Positions 1 through 9,600 of a stretch of DNA of 64,000 nt are shown here, piece by piece. The notes beneath the pieces are model-generated. The model was not told the origin of the DNA and searched no databases. It saw only the letters and a program-made list of their open reading frames with translations. Origin of the DNA: Campylobacter sp. RM16187 (GTDB taxonomy: Bacteria > Campylobacterota > Campylobacteria > Campylobacterales > Campylobacteraceae); the NCBI RefSeq assembly GCF_025319965.1, contig NZ_CP012549.1, forward strand, positions 1,364,001 through 1,428,000. Direction: 5' to 3'. A program made the position numbers and the translations under genes. Each line of letters opens with the position of its first letter. The first letter of the stretch is position 1.

Positions 1-540
1 ACGGCAGATATGAAAAGCTTTGTAAGAAGCTGGATACCGATGCACGATGACAATCTTTTGAGTTTTCGTTATATGCTAAAAGAGGTTAAAAAGGGAGCCG
101 TGGCTGATATTGAGGTTGGAAGGGGAGGAGTCTTTGTAAGAGCTGTTGCACCGATTATTTTATCATCTAAGAACAGTTTCTTAGGAAGCATAGAGGTTTT
201 GCTTGATTTTGAACATCTAAGTGACTTTTTCAAAGATCAAGGAATAGATCTCTTTGTGCTATTAAAAAAGAGTCCCGGCTCCCCATACCAAAGCCAAGAC
301 AATGAAAATATGATAAATGATTTTTATCTTATAAATAAAGATTATGCGAATTTGAATATTTTACCGATTTTACAGACAATCAATTTTAACGGGCAACAGT
401 TTCATAAATTCAACACCCACAACTTTGCAATTGAGCCTATGAATGATACTATGGGCAATAAAATAGGCTATTTTGTAATATATTTTAATTCCGATCAAAA
501 AGAAAGAAATTTATCAAAGCTAAATATATGGCTTAAGTAG
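1..540 (+). CDS. Cache-type sensory domain protein, 5' end outside window
   Basis: The frame is open from base 1, and the first Met (position 10) is not preceded by a convincing ribosome site, so the gene almost certainly begins upstream. The visible part is about 179 residues. It contains the stretch GRGGVFVRAVAPI, typical of the membrane-distal part of double-Cache periplasmic ligand-binding domains in chemoreceptors and sensor kinases. It then stops at 540 with no transmembrane, HAMP, methyl-accepting or kinase segment behind it. This is either a stand-alone sensor or a receptor that has lost its output half. Its stop codon abuts the stop of the convergent kinase gene. The family call rests on motif resemblance only. 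Confidence 0.5.
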   Translation, partial: TADMKSFVRSWIPMHDDNLLSFRYMLKEVKKGAVADIEVGRGGVFVRAVAPIILSSKNSFLGSIEVLLDFEHLSDFFKDQGIDLFVLLKKSPGSPYQSQDNENMINDFYLINKDYANLNILPILQTINFNGQQFHKFNTHNFAIEPMNDTMGNKIGYFVIYFNSDQKERNLSKLNIWLK

Positions 541-1665
541 TTAGTCTAGTATATGCTTAGAATAAGGAATAAATTTATACTTAAACACACTACCTTTTTT
601 GAGCTCGCTTGTCACGGAGTATTCTATACCGTTTTTTATACATATTCCCGCTACTATATTAAGCCCTAGTCCAAAGCCACCTTGCACGCCCTCATCTCTT
701 ACATAACGCTTCCAAATTTTATTAGAATCCTTAATGCCTTCGCCAAAATCCTCTACTTCAAGCACAATCCAATCACTCTGAAGACTTAGTTTTAAATTTA
801 TAATACTTCCTGCCGGACTATATTTAATGGCATTACTAAGGTTGTTATCTATAAGCCTTCCGGCCTCAATCTTATTCATAAACACCTTCAAATCAGGCTC
901 TACAAAGTCATAAATTTTAATATTCTTAGACATTGCAAGCCCCCTCATATAACTAGCTCGCTCAAGGCAAAATTCGCTCAGATTTAAAATTTCAGGCGGA
1001 AATAAAATATAGCTGTGCTTAATGTAATATTCAGTATCTTCGTATGTTATTTGCATCTGTTTTAAAGCCGCTTTTATACGGTTTGTGTATTTATTATCTA
1101 TTCCGAGCATCTCTAAATTTATGCCGATTACTCCAAGCGGAGTTTTAAGCTCGTGCATAGCGTCGTTAAAAAAATTATTCATATATTTTTTTGCATCTTT
1201 ATATGGTTTAATGCCGCTTACAAAAGATAGATACAACGTAACAAATACCACAATCAATGCAAATACAAGGGTTAAAACCGTTACGAATAAAATTCTCGCA
1301 CTATTTTGCTTTTTGGCTAAAATCAGATAGTAAAAATTCTGTTCCAGTTGAAAATAGCTCTTATAAAAGAGATAGCCTTTCTCTTGCAAGGTTACAAACT
1401 GAAAGGTGCTTGGTGTAACCTCTAAATTTGATACTACTTTTTTCTCTTTGTAAGTGTAAATTCCATATTTATATATCAAAGATGATGGAATAGTTTGATT
1501 ATTTTCTAGGCTATGGCGTATTTTACCCTCGTATTCAAGCAATTCAAACATATTTTTAGAATATTCGTCTTTAGCGCTTAAATTTATAATCTCATAGCTT
1601 TGGAAAATAAATAAAACCATTATTACCAAAGTAGAAAAAATAGGTATTTTAAGATTGTTTAACAT
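541..1665 (-). CDS. sensor histidine kinase
   Basis: A 374-residue membrane histidine kinase that would autophosphorylate and pass phosphate to the regulator encoded just upstream. There is a transmembrane segment near residues 8-22, a periplasmic loop of about 100 residues and a second segment near 124-148. The H-box DAMHELKTPLGVI follows with phosphoacceptor His171. The ATP-binding part shows an N-box (NLSNAIKYSP), a G1 box (EDFGEGI) and a G2 box (GGFGLGLNIV). No HAMP domain is obvious. Its start overlaps the end of the response regulator gene by 17 bases, so the two are translationally coupled. The signal sensed is unknown. Position behind the polysulfide/thiosulfate reductase genes suggests a role in their control, which is inference. 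Confidence 0.9.
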   Translation of the reverse strand: MLNNLKIPIFSTLVIMVLFIFQSYEIINLSAKDEYSKNMFELLEYEGKIRHSLENNQTIPSSLIYKYGIYTYKEKKVVSNLEVTPSTFQFVTLQEKGYLFYKSYFQLEQNFYYLILAKKQNSARILFVTVLTLVFALIVVFVTLYLSFVSGIKPYKDAKKYMNNFFNDAMHELKTPLGVIGINLEMLGIDNKYTNRIKAALKQMQITYEDTEYYIKHSYILFPPEILNLSEFCLERASYMRGLAMSKNIKIYDFVEPDLKVFMNKIEAGRLIDNNLSNAIKYSPAGSIINLKLSLQSDWIVLEVEDFGEGIKDSNKIWKRYVRDEGVQGGFGLGLNIVAGICIKNGIEYSVTSELKKGSVFKYKFIPYSKHILD

Positions 1666-2317
1666 CTATTTTATAGCCGAGTCCGCGGGAAGAAACGATA
1701 AAATCAGGCTTTGTTTTTTGACGAATTTTAAGAACATGCATTCTAATATCCGCCGAATCTATCTCTTTATCACCCCAAACCTCGGCCCTTATAGTCTCAA
1801 CTCCGACAAAACTATTTTTATGATACAGCAAGCACTCTATCAGGTCAAATTCCTTCAAGCTAAGCTCTATTACTTTATCTTTAAAATGCAACTGTTTTTT
1901 AATAGTGTCAAGCCTAGAATCTTCGTCTATGGCGATTAAATTTTTATCATCTTTTCCATGATATTTACGCATTAGCTCATTAACTCTAAATTTAAGTTCA
2001 GCCAATTCAAAAGGTTTTTTTAGATATTCATTGCAACCAAGCTCGTAGCCGACGGATAAATTATTAATATCTACAAGAGAGGTCATAATCATTATCGGGG
2101 TTTGAAGACCAATGTCTTTTGCATATTTTATAACTTCGTGTCCGCTTATATGCGGAACCTTTATATCAAGAATAAGCAGGTGGTAGAAGTTTTTTGATAT
2201 CTTATCACAAGCCACCTGCCCATCGGGTGCCTCGTCAACCTCATAGCCTAAGACTTGAAGATATTCCGAGACACTCTCTCTGTAATTAAAATCATCCTCT
2301 AAAAGTAGGATTCTCAC
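1649..2317 (-). CDS. OmpR/PhoB-family response regulator
   Basis: A 222-residue two-domain regulator. The receiver domain has the acidic pair at residues 8-9, phosphoacceptor Asp51 in LILDIKVPHISG and the conserved Lys in KKPF. A winged-helix DNA-binding domain follows, ending in VSSRGLGYKI. I chose the GTG at 2317 rather than an upstream in-frame start at 2356. The GTG lies five bases after the stop of the reductase membrane subunit and has an AGGAG site nine bases ahead, and translation from it begins with the canonical VRILLLEDD. The gene is therefore part of the reductase operon and coupled to the kinase. This arrangement suggests that the system reports on, or controls, sulfur-compound respiration. 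Confidence 0.88.
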   Translation of the reverse strand: MRILLLEDDFNYRESVSEYLQVLGYEVDEAPDGQVACDKISKNFYHLLILDIKVPHISGHEVIKYAKDIGLQTPIMIMTSLVDINNLSVGYELGCNEYLKKPFELAELKFRVNELMRKYHGKDDKNLIAIDEDSRLDTIKKQLHFKDKVIELSLKEFDLIECLLYHKNSFVGVETIRAEVWGDKEIDSADIRMHVLKIRQKTKPDFIVSSRGLGYKIDVKQS

Positions 2318-2321
2318 TCTA

Positions 2322-3293
2322 TCAAACTCCTGTGAATACCTGCCCTGCATATACAATATAGTATCTTAATAAAATTACGCCACAGATTACTACAACAGAG
2401 TTGGCTACGATATACCCTACTCTATAGGCGTGATTTTTAAGAGCGGTAGCTGCTATTAATATAGGAGTTGCAAGTCCGACACCAACAACGCCTAGCCAGA
2501 AGATTATAGCATAATGTCCCGTTGTAAGAGCTTGTTTTGCAGCAACTGCACTTACGCCGCCCTCGAAATATAGTCCTATGAAAAGTATTGCTATCAAAGG
2601 AATCTCAAACAATACCGCTCTAAGATCTAGCACTAGCAGATATTTCACATTGTCTTTGTTTATTAAGTGCTTAAAACATAGTAAGCCTACTAAAATATTC
2701 GCCGCAACACCCGAACTAAAGCCTGATGTCAAGAATAGAATCGGCAATATAGGCGTATTCCACAAAGGAAGCTTAGTAATCGCACTTAGCAAGAAGCCTG
2801 TATATACTCCAACTCCGATAGCTAGCAAGAACAAAATAGTCTCTATAGTCTTAGCCAAAGGTGCGAACGAACGAATAATTCTTGAAACCGGTCTTAAGAT
2901 ACTTAAAATAGAGTGTTTTTCTATCTCTTTTTCAAATATTATAATAGCGAACAAGAATGCAAAAGGCGTGTAAACCAAAAGAAGGGCAACACCTATTGAC
3001 ATAACAGACAAGAAGTTATACTTTAGCAAAATCCAATAAAAGCTAAGAGGCTTACCAAGGTCAAATACAAGAAGTGCTAAACCGACACAGATAGTAATAG
3101 GTGCGACAATAGCGCCAGCCTTTACCATTGCATCCCAAATAGTGTCGTTTTCTTGTTTGTGATAGTTCCACTTAACCAAAAGCGCAACCATCATAGAGCC
3201 CGCTGAAAGACCCGCCAAAAATAGATATACCGCGATCGGCCACGGCCAGTAAATTTCGTTATATTGAGCAACGCTTCCCCACATATTATTCAT
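2322..3293 (-). CDS. NrfD/PsrC-type membrane anchor of polysulfide/thiosulfate reductase
   Basis: A 323-residue integral membrane protein with eight or nine hydrophobic segments, of the NrfD/PsrC family. These subunits anchor the catalytic and ferredoxin subunits to the outer face of the cytoplasmic membrane and oxidise menaquinol. The N-terminus (WPWPIAVYLFLAGLSAGSM) carries the family signature for the quinol-site region. Its start overlaps the ferredoxin gene by eight bases and is preceded by AAAGGAGG. The order catalytic subunit, ferredoxin, anchor is that of psrABC/phsABC operons. Substrate (polysulfide, thiosulfate or tetrathionate) cannot be fixed from sequence. Confidence 0.88.
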   Translation of the reverse strand: MNNMWGSVAQYNEIYWPWPIAVYLFLAGLSAGSMMVALLVKWNYHKQENDTIWDAMVKAGAIVAPITICVGLALLVFDLGKPLSFYWILLKYNFLSVMSIGVALLLVYTPFAFLFAIIIFEKEIEKHSILSILRPVSRIIRSFAPLAKTIETILFLLAIGVGVYTGFLLSAITKLPLWNTPILPILFLTSGFSSGVAANILVGLLCFKHLINKDNVKYLLVLDLRAVLFEIPLIAILFIGLYFEGGVSAVAAKQALTTGHYAIIFWLGVVGVGLATPILIAATALKNHAYRVGYIVANSVVVICGVILLRYYIVYAGQVFTGV

Positions 3294-3855
3294 GGCTTCC
3301 TCCTTTGCGGTTTGCTATCATAGCTAGTTTTGGTTTAGTTTTAAGCTCTGATTTTGGATAGTAGTGAGCTTTTTCTCTTAAAATTTTACTTACTTCACTA
3401 TTTTTATCGTTTAGATCGCCAAATGCAAGCGCATCCGTAGGACATACGGTTACACACGCAGGTTGATCTCCTTGGGATACTCTTGTATCAAAACAGAAAG
3501 TACATTTATCAACCTCTCCCGTTTTTGGCTCTACATATCTAGCATCATAAGGACAAGCAAGAACACAGTATTTGCAAGATACACAGATGCTGTGATCCAT
3601 TAGAGTAAGTCCGTCTTCGGTCTTAAAACTAGCTCCCGTAGGACAAACATCCACACAAGGAGCATCTTCACACATAACACAGCTATTTCTTATAAAATCC
3701 GTCTTTAAATTTGGAAACGTTCCGCTCATCTTTGCATGCACTTGAAGTCTATAAACTCCGTTTGGAACGTTATTTTCACTTCTGCAAGCCACCGAACAAG
3801 CTTGGCATCCTATGCAAAGGTTTTCATTATGAACCATTCTATATGCTTTTTTCAT
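3286..3855 (-). CDS. four-cluster ferredoxin subunit (PsrB/PhsB type)
   Basis: A 189-residue electron-transfer subunit with sixteen cysteines in four groups: CIGCQACSVAC, CVMCEDAPCVDVC, CVSCKYCVLAC and CTFC...CVTVC. This is the pattern for four [4Fe-4S] clusters in the DmsB/PsrB/PhsB family. It would pass electrons from the NrfD-type anchor to the molybdopterin subunit. No export signal is present, as expected for a partner carried through the Tat system by the catalytic subunit. The gene is separated from the upstream molybdoenzyme gene by eleven bases. Confidence 0.92.
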   Translation of the reverse strand: MKKAYRMVHNENLCIGCQACSVACRSENNVPNGVYRLQVHAKMSGTFPNLKTDFIRNSCVMCEDAPCVDVCPTGASFKTEDGLTLMDHSICVSCKYCVLACPYDARYVEPKTGEVDKCTFCFDTRVSQGDQPACVTVCPTDALAFGDLNDKNSEVSKILREKAHYYPKSELKTKPKLAMIANRKGGSHE

Positions 3856-3866
3856 CTTGCTCCCCC

Positions 3867-6167
3867 TTAAGCTTTCACTATATCAACGCCGACATTTGTA
3901 ACCATAGTAGAGCACACCGGGCCTGCCGCAGGATCAAGCAGCTTGCTTTGGTTTGTTCCAACTCCGTCGGTTCTTTCAAGACCTGCGGACACGTGTCCAA
4001 ATCCGTGATATAAAAATAAAGTATCCTCTCTAATACCCTCTGTTACAAATATAGTTGCCTTATCTTTTGAAAATTTATTTTGTAAAAATACCTTATCTCC
4101 AGTCTTTACTCCGTATTTTTTAGCCGTTTTTGGATTTATCCACACAGGAGAATCACTCATAAGGTCATTTAAGAAAGGAACATTTTGAGTGTGACCGTTA
4201 GTATGGATAGGAGTTTTTCCTGTCATTAAAGTTAGCTCATGTCCGCCATAAACATCCATATCTTTAACGTTATCTTCCATATTTCCTAAGCAGCCGTAAG
4301 TAGGGAATTGCGCCTCAACTTTTTCGCTAAATAGCTCGATCTTTCCGCTATCTGTTTTAAATTTCACCTGAGATTCCATAAGTCCGTTTTCGCCTACAAA
4401 TTTCTCTGCGTGAGGAAATTTCTTAACAAACGCTTTTACGCTATCTTGTTCTCTAAACAAGATTCCGGGCACCTTCCAAGTTACGTAGCCGTCTTTTGCA
4501 AGTTGTGCTAGAAGCTCGGCGTTACCTTTAACTTGCTGCATTCTCCACTCATCCATAGTGTTGTTTACATATTTTTCATCTATCTTCATGCGTCTTGCAA
4601 GTTCTCTAAAGATATCATAGCCGTTCTTTGTATCGCCTACCGGATCGATTACTTTATTTCTTATCATATAAGCAGGTTTTTGGCTTGATTTATCTTCGAT
4701 TCCCTCATCTCTTTCAAGATAAGTGCTTTCCGGCAAGATAACATCAGCGTAGATAGAAAAGTCGTTCATATAAACGTCAGAGCTTACTATAAAGTCAAGC
4801 TTTTTAAGGCTCTCTATCGTCTTATCAGTACCAGCAACGTTTATCATGTGGTTAAATCTGATATTAAACCAGCCTTTTATAGGATATGGTTTTTCTCTTA
4901 ATATTGCATCAGGAATTTCCATCAAAACACCGTGGCTTCTGCCTACGAATTTGTTTCTTCCATCCTCGCCCGCAGCATCAAGTCTTGGAGTTTTTGGAAC
5001 TTTTATAGCGGCATCAGGGTTTGTGATAGCAGGTATTAGCTCTTCGCCCGCTAAAGAGTTATATTTCTTAGCGTTTTTGCCGCCGAAAATTCCGCCTTTT
5101 TTCTCCCAGTTACCCATCATAGCGTTTGCTACCATGATAGCTCTTGTGCGGATATACTCAGCTTTTGCAGTTGTTGTTTTGTGACCAAAGTCTATGATTA
5201 CTTTTGGAGCCGCTTTCCAAATTTCGCCTGCAATTCTCTCAACCGTTTTAGCAGGAATTCCTGTGATCTTTTCTTGCCACTGCGGAGTTGTATCTTTAGT
5301 GCTTTCTACAACTTTATCAAAGCCGATTGTAAATTTCTCTATAAACTCTTTATCATAAGTTCCATTTTTGATCCATGTATGAATAAGCGCTAACACAAAC
5401 GCTAGGTCAGTTCCAGGTTTTACAGGTAGCCACTCATCGGCTTTAGCTGCTATAACGCTAAATCTTGGCTCAAGAACTAAAAATTTAGTATCGTCTCTCT
5501 CAGCCATTTTCGCAACTTTTTTAGTATCTGATATAACTAGTCCTTCAAAGAGATTGTGACCGAAATTTACGATATATTTTGCGTTTCCGAAGTCTCTTTT
5601 TAGTCTTCCGTCGCCATACATTTGCTCACATACCATTCTATATGTTATCGGACAACAGGACATGTGAGAAAAGCAGTTTGGAGAGCCGTAAGCACTTGCA
5701 AAAGTTGTCATCAGTTTATGAGTTTGGCTTGATTTTGCGGTAAATACAAAACTCTCAGGACCGTATTTTTCTTTGATCTCAAGCATCTTTTTAGCAACTA
5801 GATCAAGAGCCTCGTCCCAGCTAGCTTCGCGCCATTTATTCTCACCGCGCTCACCGACTCTAATAAGAGGTTTTACAAGTCTTTGCGGATCGTATAGCTG
5901 GCTATGTCCCGCGCCGCCTCTTGCGCAAACTGAAGTTGCAGTTCCGCTAACTTTGCCGTTTCCTTGAATAAAAATATTTTTTCCATCAACCACTCTAGCC
6001 TCTATAGGACAGCGAGTAGAGCACATCTCGCAAAAGCTATAAACGGCCTTATCGCTTGCTTGCAAAGCTTTAGCTCCAACGGCACCAAGCGTACCAGGAG
6101 CATAGGTCATAGCCATTAATCCGGTCGCGGTAGAAGCTTTCAAGAAATTTCGTCTTGAACTGTTCAT
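3867..6167 (-). CDS. molybdopterin oxidoreductase, polysulfide/thiosulfate reductase catalytic subunit
   Basis: A 766-residue enzyme of the DMSO-reductase superfamily. The N-terminus has a twin-arginine signal (SSRRNFLKAS) followed by a hydrophobic stretch, so export by Tat is expected. Cys46, Cys49, Cys53 and Cys81 form the binding motif for the first [4Fe-4S] cluster. The SHMSCCPIT segment supplies Cys171 or Cys172 as a likely Mo/W ligand. Length and partners match PsrA/PhsA, which reduce polysulfide or thiosulfate to sulfide, rather than longer formate dehydrogenases. A GGAGG site lies directly upstream. Which sulfur substrate is used is uncertain. A tungstate transporter occurs 20 kb away, so tungsten at the active site is possible. 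Confidence 0.88.
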   Translation of the reverse strand: MNSSRRNFLKASTATGLMAMTYAPGTLGAVGAKALQASDKAVYSFCEMCSTRCPIEARVVDGKNIFIQGNGKVSGTATSVCARGGAGHSQLYDPQRLVKPLIRVGERGENKWREASWDEALDLVAKKMLEIKEKYGPESFVFTAKSSQTHKLMTTFASAYGSPNCFSHMSCCPITYRMVCEQMYGDGRLKRDFGNAKYIVNFGHNLFEGLVISDTKKVAKMAERDDTKFLVLEPRFSVIAAKADEWLPVKPGTDLAFVLALIHTWIKNGTYDKEFIEKFTIGFDKVVESTKDTTPQWQEKITGIPAKTVERIAGEIWKAAPKVIIDFGHKTTTAKAEYIRTRAIMVANAMMGNWEKKGGIFGGKNAKKYNSLAGEELIPAITNPDAAIKVPKTPRLDAAGEDGRNKFVGRSHGVLMEIPDAILREKPYPIKGWFNIRFNHMINVAGTDKTIESLKKLDFIVSSDVYMNDFSIYADVILPESTYLERDEGIEDKSSQKPAYMIRNKVIDPVGDTKNGYDIFRELARRMKIDEKYVNNTMDEWRMQQVKGNAELLAQLAKDGYVTWKVPGILFREQDSVKAFVKKFPHAEKFVGENGLMESQVKFKTDSGKIELFSEKVEAQFPTYGCLGNMEDNVKDMDVYGGHELTLMTGKTPIHTNGHTQNVPFLNDLMSDSPVWINPKTAKKYGVKTGDKVFLQNKFSKDKATIFVTEGIREDTLFLYHGFGHVSAGLERTDGVGTNQSKLLDPAAGPVCSTMVTNVGVDIVKA

Positions 6168-6214
6168 GTTTCCTCCTTATTAAGTTTAAGTAGAATAATA
6201 AATATCCTGCGTAA

Positions 6215-6220
6215 ATTATA
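6215..6220 (-). promoter_or_regulatory. -10 box for the reductase operon
   Basis: On the minus strand TATAAT lies about 50 bases before the catalytic subunit start and matches the Campylobacter sigma-70 -10 consensus. No clear -35 is visible, which is usual for this group. Confidence 0.5.
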
Positions 6221-6253
6221 CGTAAATTAGCAATATCATCTTTTAATGATAAT

Positions 6254-6268
6254 TGATAACTATTATCT
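6254..6268. promoter_or_regulatory. Fur-like box upstream of reductase operon
   Basis: The 15-mer TGATAACTATTATCT matches 13 of 15 positions of the 7-1-7 Fur motif TGATAATnATTATCA. It is about 35-50 bases upstream of the proposed -10 of the reductase operon, which is rich in iron-sulfur clusters. Assignment to Fur is by motif only. Confidence 0.4.
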
Positions 6269-6334
6269 TATACAAAGCTCGATATATTAGTAATCTTGAC
6301 AAAAGTAGTATAAATTTTATATATAAGAAGTAAT

Positions 6335-6372
6335 AAATATTATATTTATTATTATAAATAAATATAATATTT
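6335..6372. repeat. perfect inverted repeat, 16-base arms
   Basis: Arms at 6335-6350 and 6357-6372 are exact reverse complements, separated by six bases, and consist almost wholly of A and T. A sequence this AT-rich can form dyads by chance, but sixteen exact pairs is long. It could be an operator, or a terminator/cruciform between the divergent units. Confidence 0.5.
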
Positions 6373-6585
6373 GCTATACTTTTTGACTGAATTGCTCTAT
6401 TTAAATTATTTTTTATATTTTAAGCCAAGAAATAATAACAAATATTATAAATTAATAAAATAAGAATATTTTAAGCCAAAACAAATAACTTTAAAGTATC
6501 CTTTTGCTAGATATTTATTACACTAACGATTATTCCAGTAATTAGAAATTTATTATATAGTAACAAATATTTAAAAAAATATTGC

Positions 6586-6591
6586 TATAAT
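6586..6591 (+). promoter_or_regulatory. -10 box for ccsBA
   Basis: TATAAT preceded by TTGC (an extended -10 of the Campylobacter type) lies 30 bases before the ccsBA start codon. Confidence 0.55.
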
Positions 6592-6620
6592 TTTGCGCAG
6601 CTAAAATTAAAAGGATTCTA

Positions 6621-9600
6621 ATGAGAGGCATTAAATCTCTGTTTTTCAGTATGACGTCGGCTATAGTTTTGTTACTAATATTCGCTATTGCAAGCGGTAT
6701 TGCCACTATAGTAGAAACCGTTTATGATACAAAAAGCGCCTGGGCTTTAATATACGGGGCTACATGGTTTGCGCTTATTCAGTTGCTTTTGGGTATAAAT
6801 TTGGCATACAATATTTATAAATATAAACTTATGGATATGAAAAAACTGCCTGTTTTTATATTTCATCTAAGCTTTTTATTTATGCTGCTTGGCTCTGCCA
6901 TGACTAGATATCTAGGATTTGAAGCAAATATGCATATTAGAGAAAACACAACTCAAGATAGGATGTATGAGATGGGTTCAAGGCTTGAGATGAAGACTCA
7001 AAAAGATGGAAAAGAGTATAAAGTTTCCATTCCCAAGCAGATAAATGCCGTAACCCCTCATGAATTTAACATAGATCTGGATGTAGGCGGACAAAAAGCC
7101 AATCTAAAATATAAAGCATTCTATAAAAATGCAGAATTTGAATACTATGCGGCCAATAGCGGAGATCCTCTTATAGAGATTGTGGTATCTGATAGTCAAA
7201 ACCGTGAAGATGTAGGGCTCAAACCGGGAGACGTCAGAGAGCTTGGCGGGGTAAGCTTTGCCTTTAATGCCGATCCTACACTGGAAAGATTTGTTAAATT
7301 CGAGTATAAAGATGGCAATTTTACAATGACTTCAAATCATAATGTAGGCTACTTCATAATGGCAACTAACGAAAAAGGAGAATATGAGGCTAAAAAACTT
7401 ACAGAATTTCTTCCTATGCAATTATATACCATAGGAGATATAAATTTCGCTCCTAAAAATATCCTTAAAAAGGCTCAAAGAAGACTTGTAAGTAAAGGCG
7501 GACAATTTGACGCTTTAGTTGCCGATTTAAGCTTTAATGGAGAGAGTAAAGAGATTATACTTTATGAAAATTACATTATGCCTGTAGTCCAAACTATAGG
7601 AGGTCAAGAATTTACAGCATCTTGGGGGGCTAGAGAGATAATTCTTCCATTTTCTCTACATCTTAAAGATTTTGAGCTCAAGAGATATCCGGGCTCAAAT
7701 TCGCCTATGAGCTACGCAAGTGAAGTTATAGTAAAAGATCCTCAGGCTGGAGATTATGATTATAGGATTTATATGAACCACGTTCTTGATCATGCAGGAT
7801 ATAGATTCTTTCAAAGCTCTTATGATAAAGATGAGCGTGGCACAATCTTATCTGTAAACAAAGACCCTGGTAAAATTCCAACCTATATAGGCTATTTCTT
7901 GCTTGGTCTTGGACTATTTTTTAACGTAGTAAATCCACATAGCAGATTTAGAAAATTGGCAAAATATATAAATGAAGATGCAATCAAAAATACAGCTAAA
8001 GCATGTATTCTGGCTTTCGCATGTATTTTTGTAGCTCCAAAAGCAAATGCTATGAATGTTGCTATTAAAATAGATGAAAACCACGCAAAAGAATTATCAA
8101 CCGTAGTGGTTCAGAGTGCCGATGGGCGTATGAAGCCTTTTGATACTGTAGCAAGAGAAATTTTAAATAAAGTCTACAAAAAAGACATAATAAACGAAGC
8201 AAACGCAAACCAAATTGCACTATCTATGATGATAGACGCTCCTTACTGGAGAGAGATGCCTATAATAGCAGTTCACAATAAAGAACTAAAAAAGATAATA
8301 GGAATAGACGAAAACGCAAAATATGCCAAATTTAATGATTTTTTCGAATATGACCGCAATACCACAAGAAGCTCTTATAAACTAACCAAATACGCAGAAT
8401 CTGCAAGCCGTAAACGTCCTGCAGAGCGTGGAACCTTTGATAAAGACGTGCAAAAAGTAGATGAGCGCTTAAACATCCTTTATATGGTATTTGTAGGCGA
8501 AATTTTTACAATGTTTCCAAAAATAGACGATCCTAACCATACGTGGTATGCTCCTGCAAGTGCTATGATGTATTTTCCTAAAGAGGAGCGCGAGCCTATT
8601 AGCAGAATACTACAAGAATACTTCTCGGGAGTAAGCGATGCATTAAATAGTGGAAATTGGAGCGTTCCAAATAGGGTTTTAGCAGAGATTAAAACCTATC
8701 AAGAGGAGCACGGCAAGGCTGTAATGCCAAGCAAAGAGCGTATAGATATGGAAATTTTATTTAACAAATATAAGATTTTTCAATCATTAATACCTATATA
8801 TCTATTTGCAGGATTTGGACTATTATGTTTTGTATTTATTAAAATGGCTAAACCAAGATTAAATATAAATTGGATGTTTAAAATCGTATATTCTGTAAAC
8901 ATCTTAGCGTTTTTAGCCCACACCGCAGGACTTGCATTGCGTTGGTACATCTCAGGACACGCGCCTTGGAGTAATGCTTATGAATCTATGATATATATAG
9001 CTTGGGCTCTTGGCCTCTCTGGTATAGTATTTTCAAATAGAAGTCCTATTTCAATGGCGCTTACTTCAATACTCGCAGGCATAACTCTTTTTGTAGCACA
9101 TCTTAGCTGGATGGATCCGCAGATCACAACGCTGGTTCCTGTTCTTCAGTCGTATTGGCTTACAATCCACGTTTCAGTTATTACCGCCAGCTATGGTTTC
9201 TTAGGGCTTTGTTCTCTTCTTGGTATGTTTGTACTTGTGCTATTTATTCTACAAGGCAAAAAAGAACATAAAGAGATGTCAAGAAATATCCTAGAAGCTA
9301 CTCGAATTAATGAAATGGCTATGATTTTAGGACTTAGCCTTCTTACTCTTGGTAACTTCTTGGGCGGTGTTTGGGCAAATGAGAGCTGGGGAAGATATTG
9401 GGGCTGGGACTCCAAAGAAACTTGGGCCTTGGTTTCTATACTAATATATGCCGCAGTATTACATATAAGATTTATTCCGAAGCTAAATAACCAATATGCA
9501 TTTGCAGTTACATCTATGTTTGCTTACTGGTCTATTATCATGACATATTTTGGCGTAAACTTCTACTTAAGCGGTATGCACTCATATGCCGCAGGAGATC

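Larger units (their letters stand above)
6168..6620. other. divergent AT-rich spacer between reductase operon and ccsBA
   Basis: This 453-base stretch has no plausible gene. It holds the promoters of both neighbours, a Fur-like site and a perfect 16-base-arm inverted repeat, each listed separately. A second + strand extended -10-like sequence (TTTGCTATACT) ends near 6380. Confidence 0.6.

Noticed and set aside
2318-2356. Upstream ATG start for the response regulator
   Set aside because: It lies inside the NrfD-type gene without a ribosome site, and the GTG with AGGAG gives the canonical receiver start.
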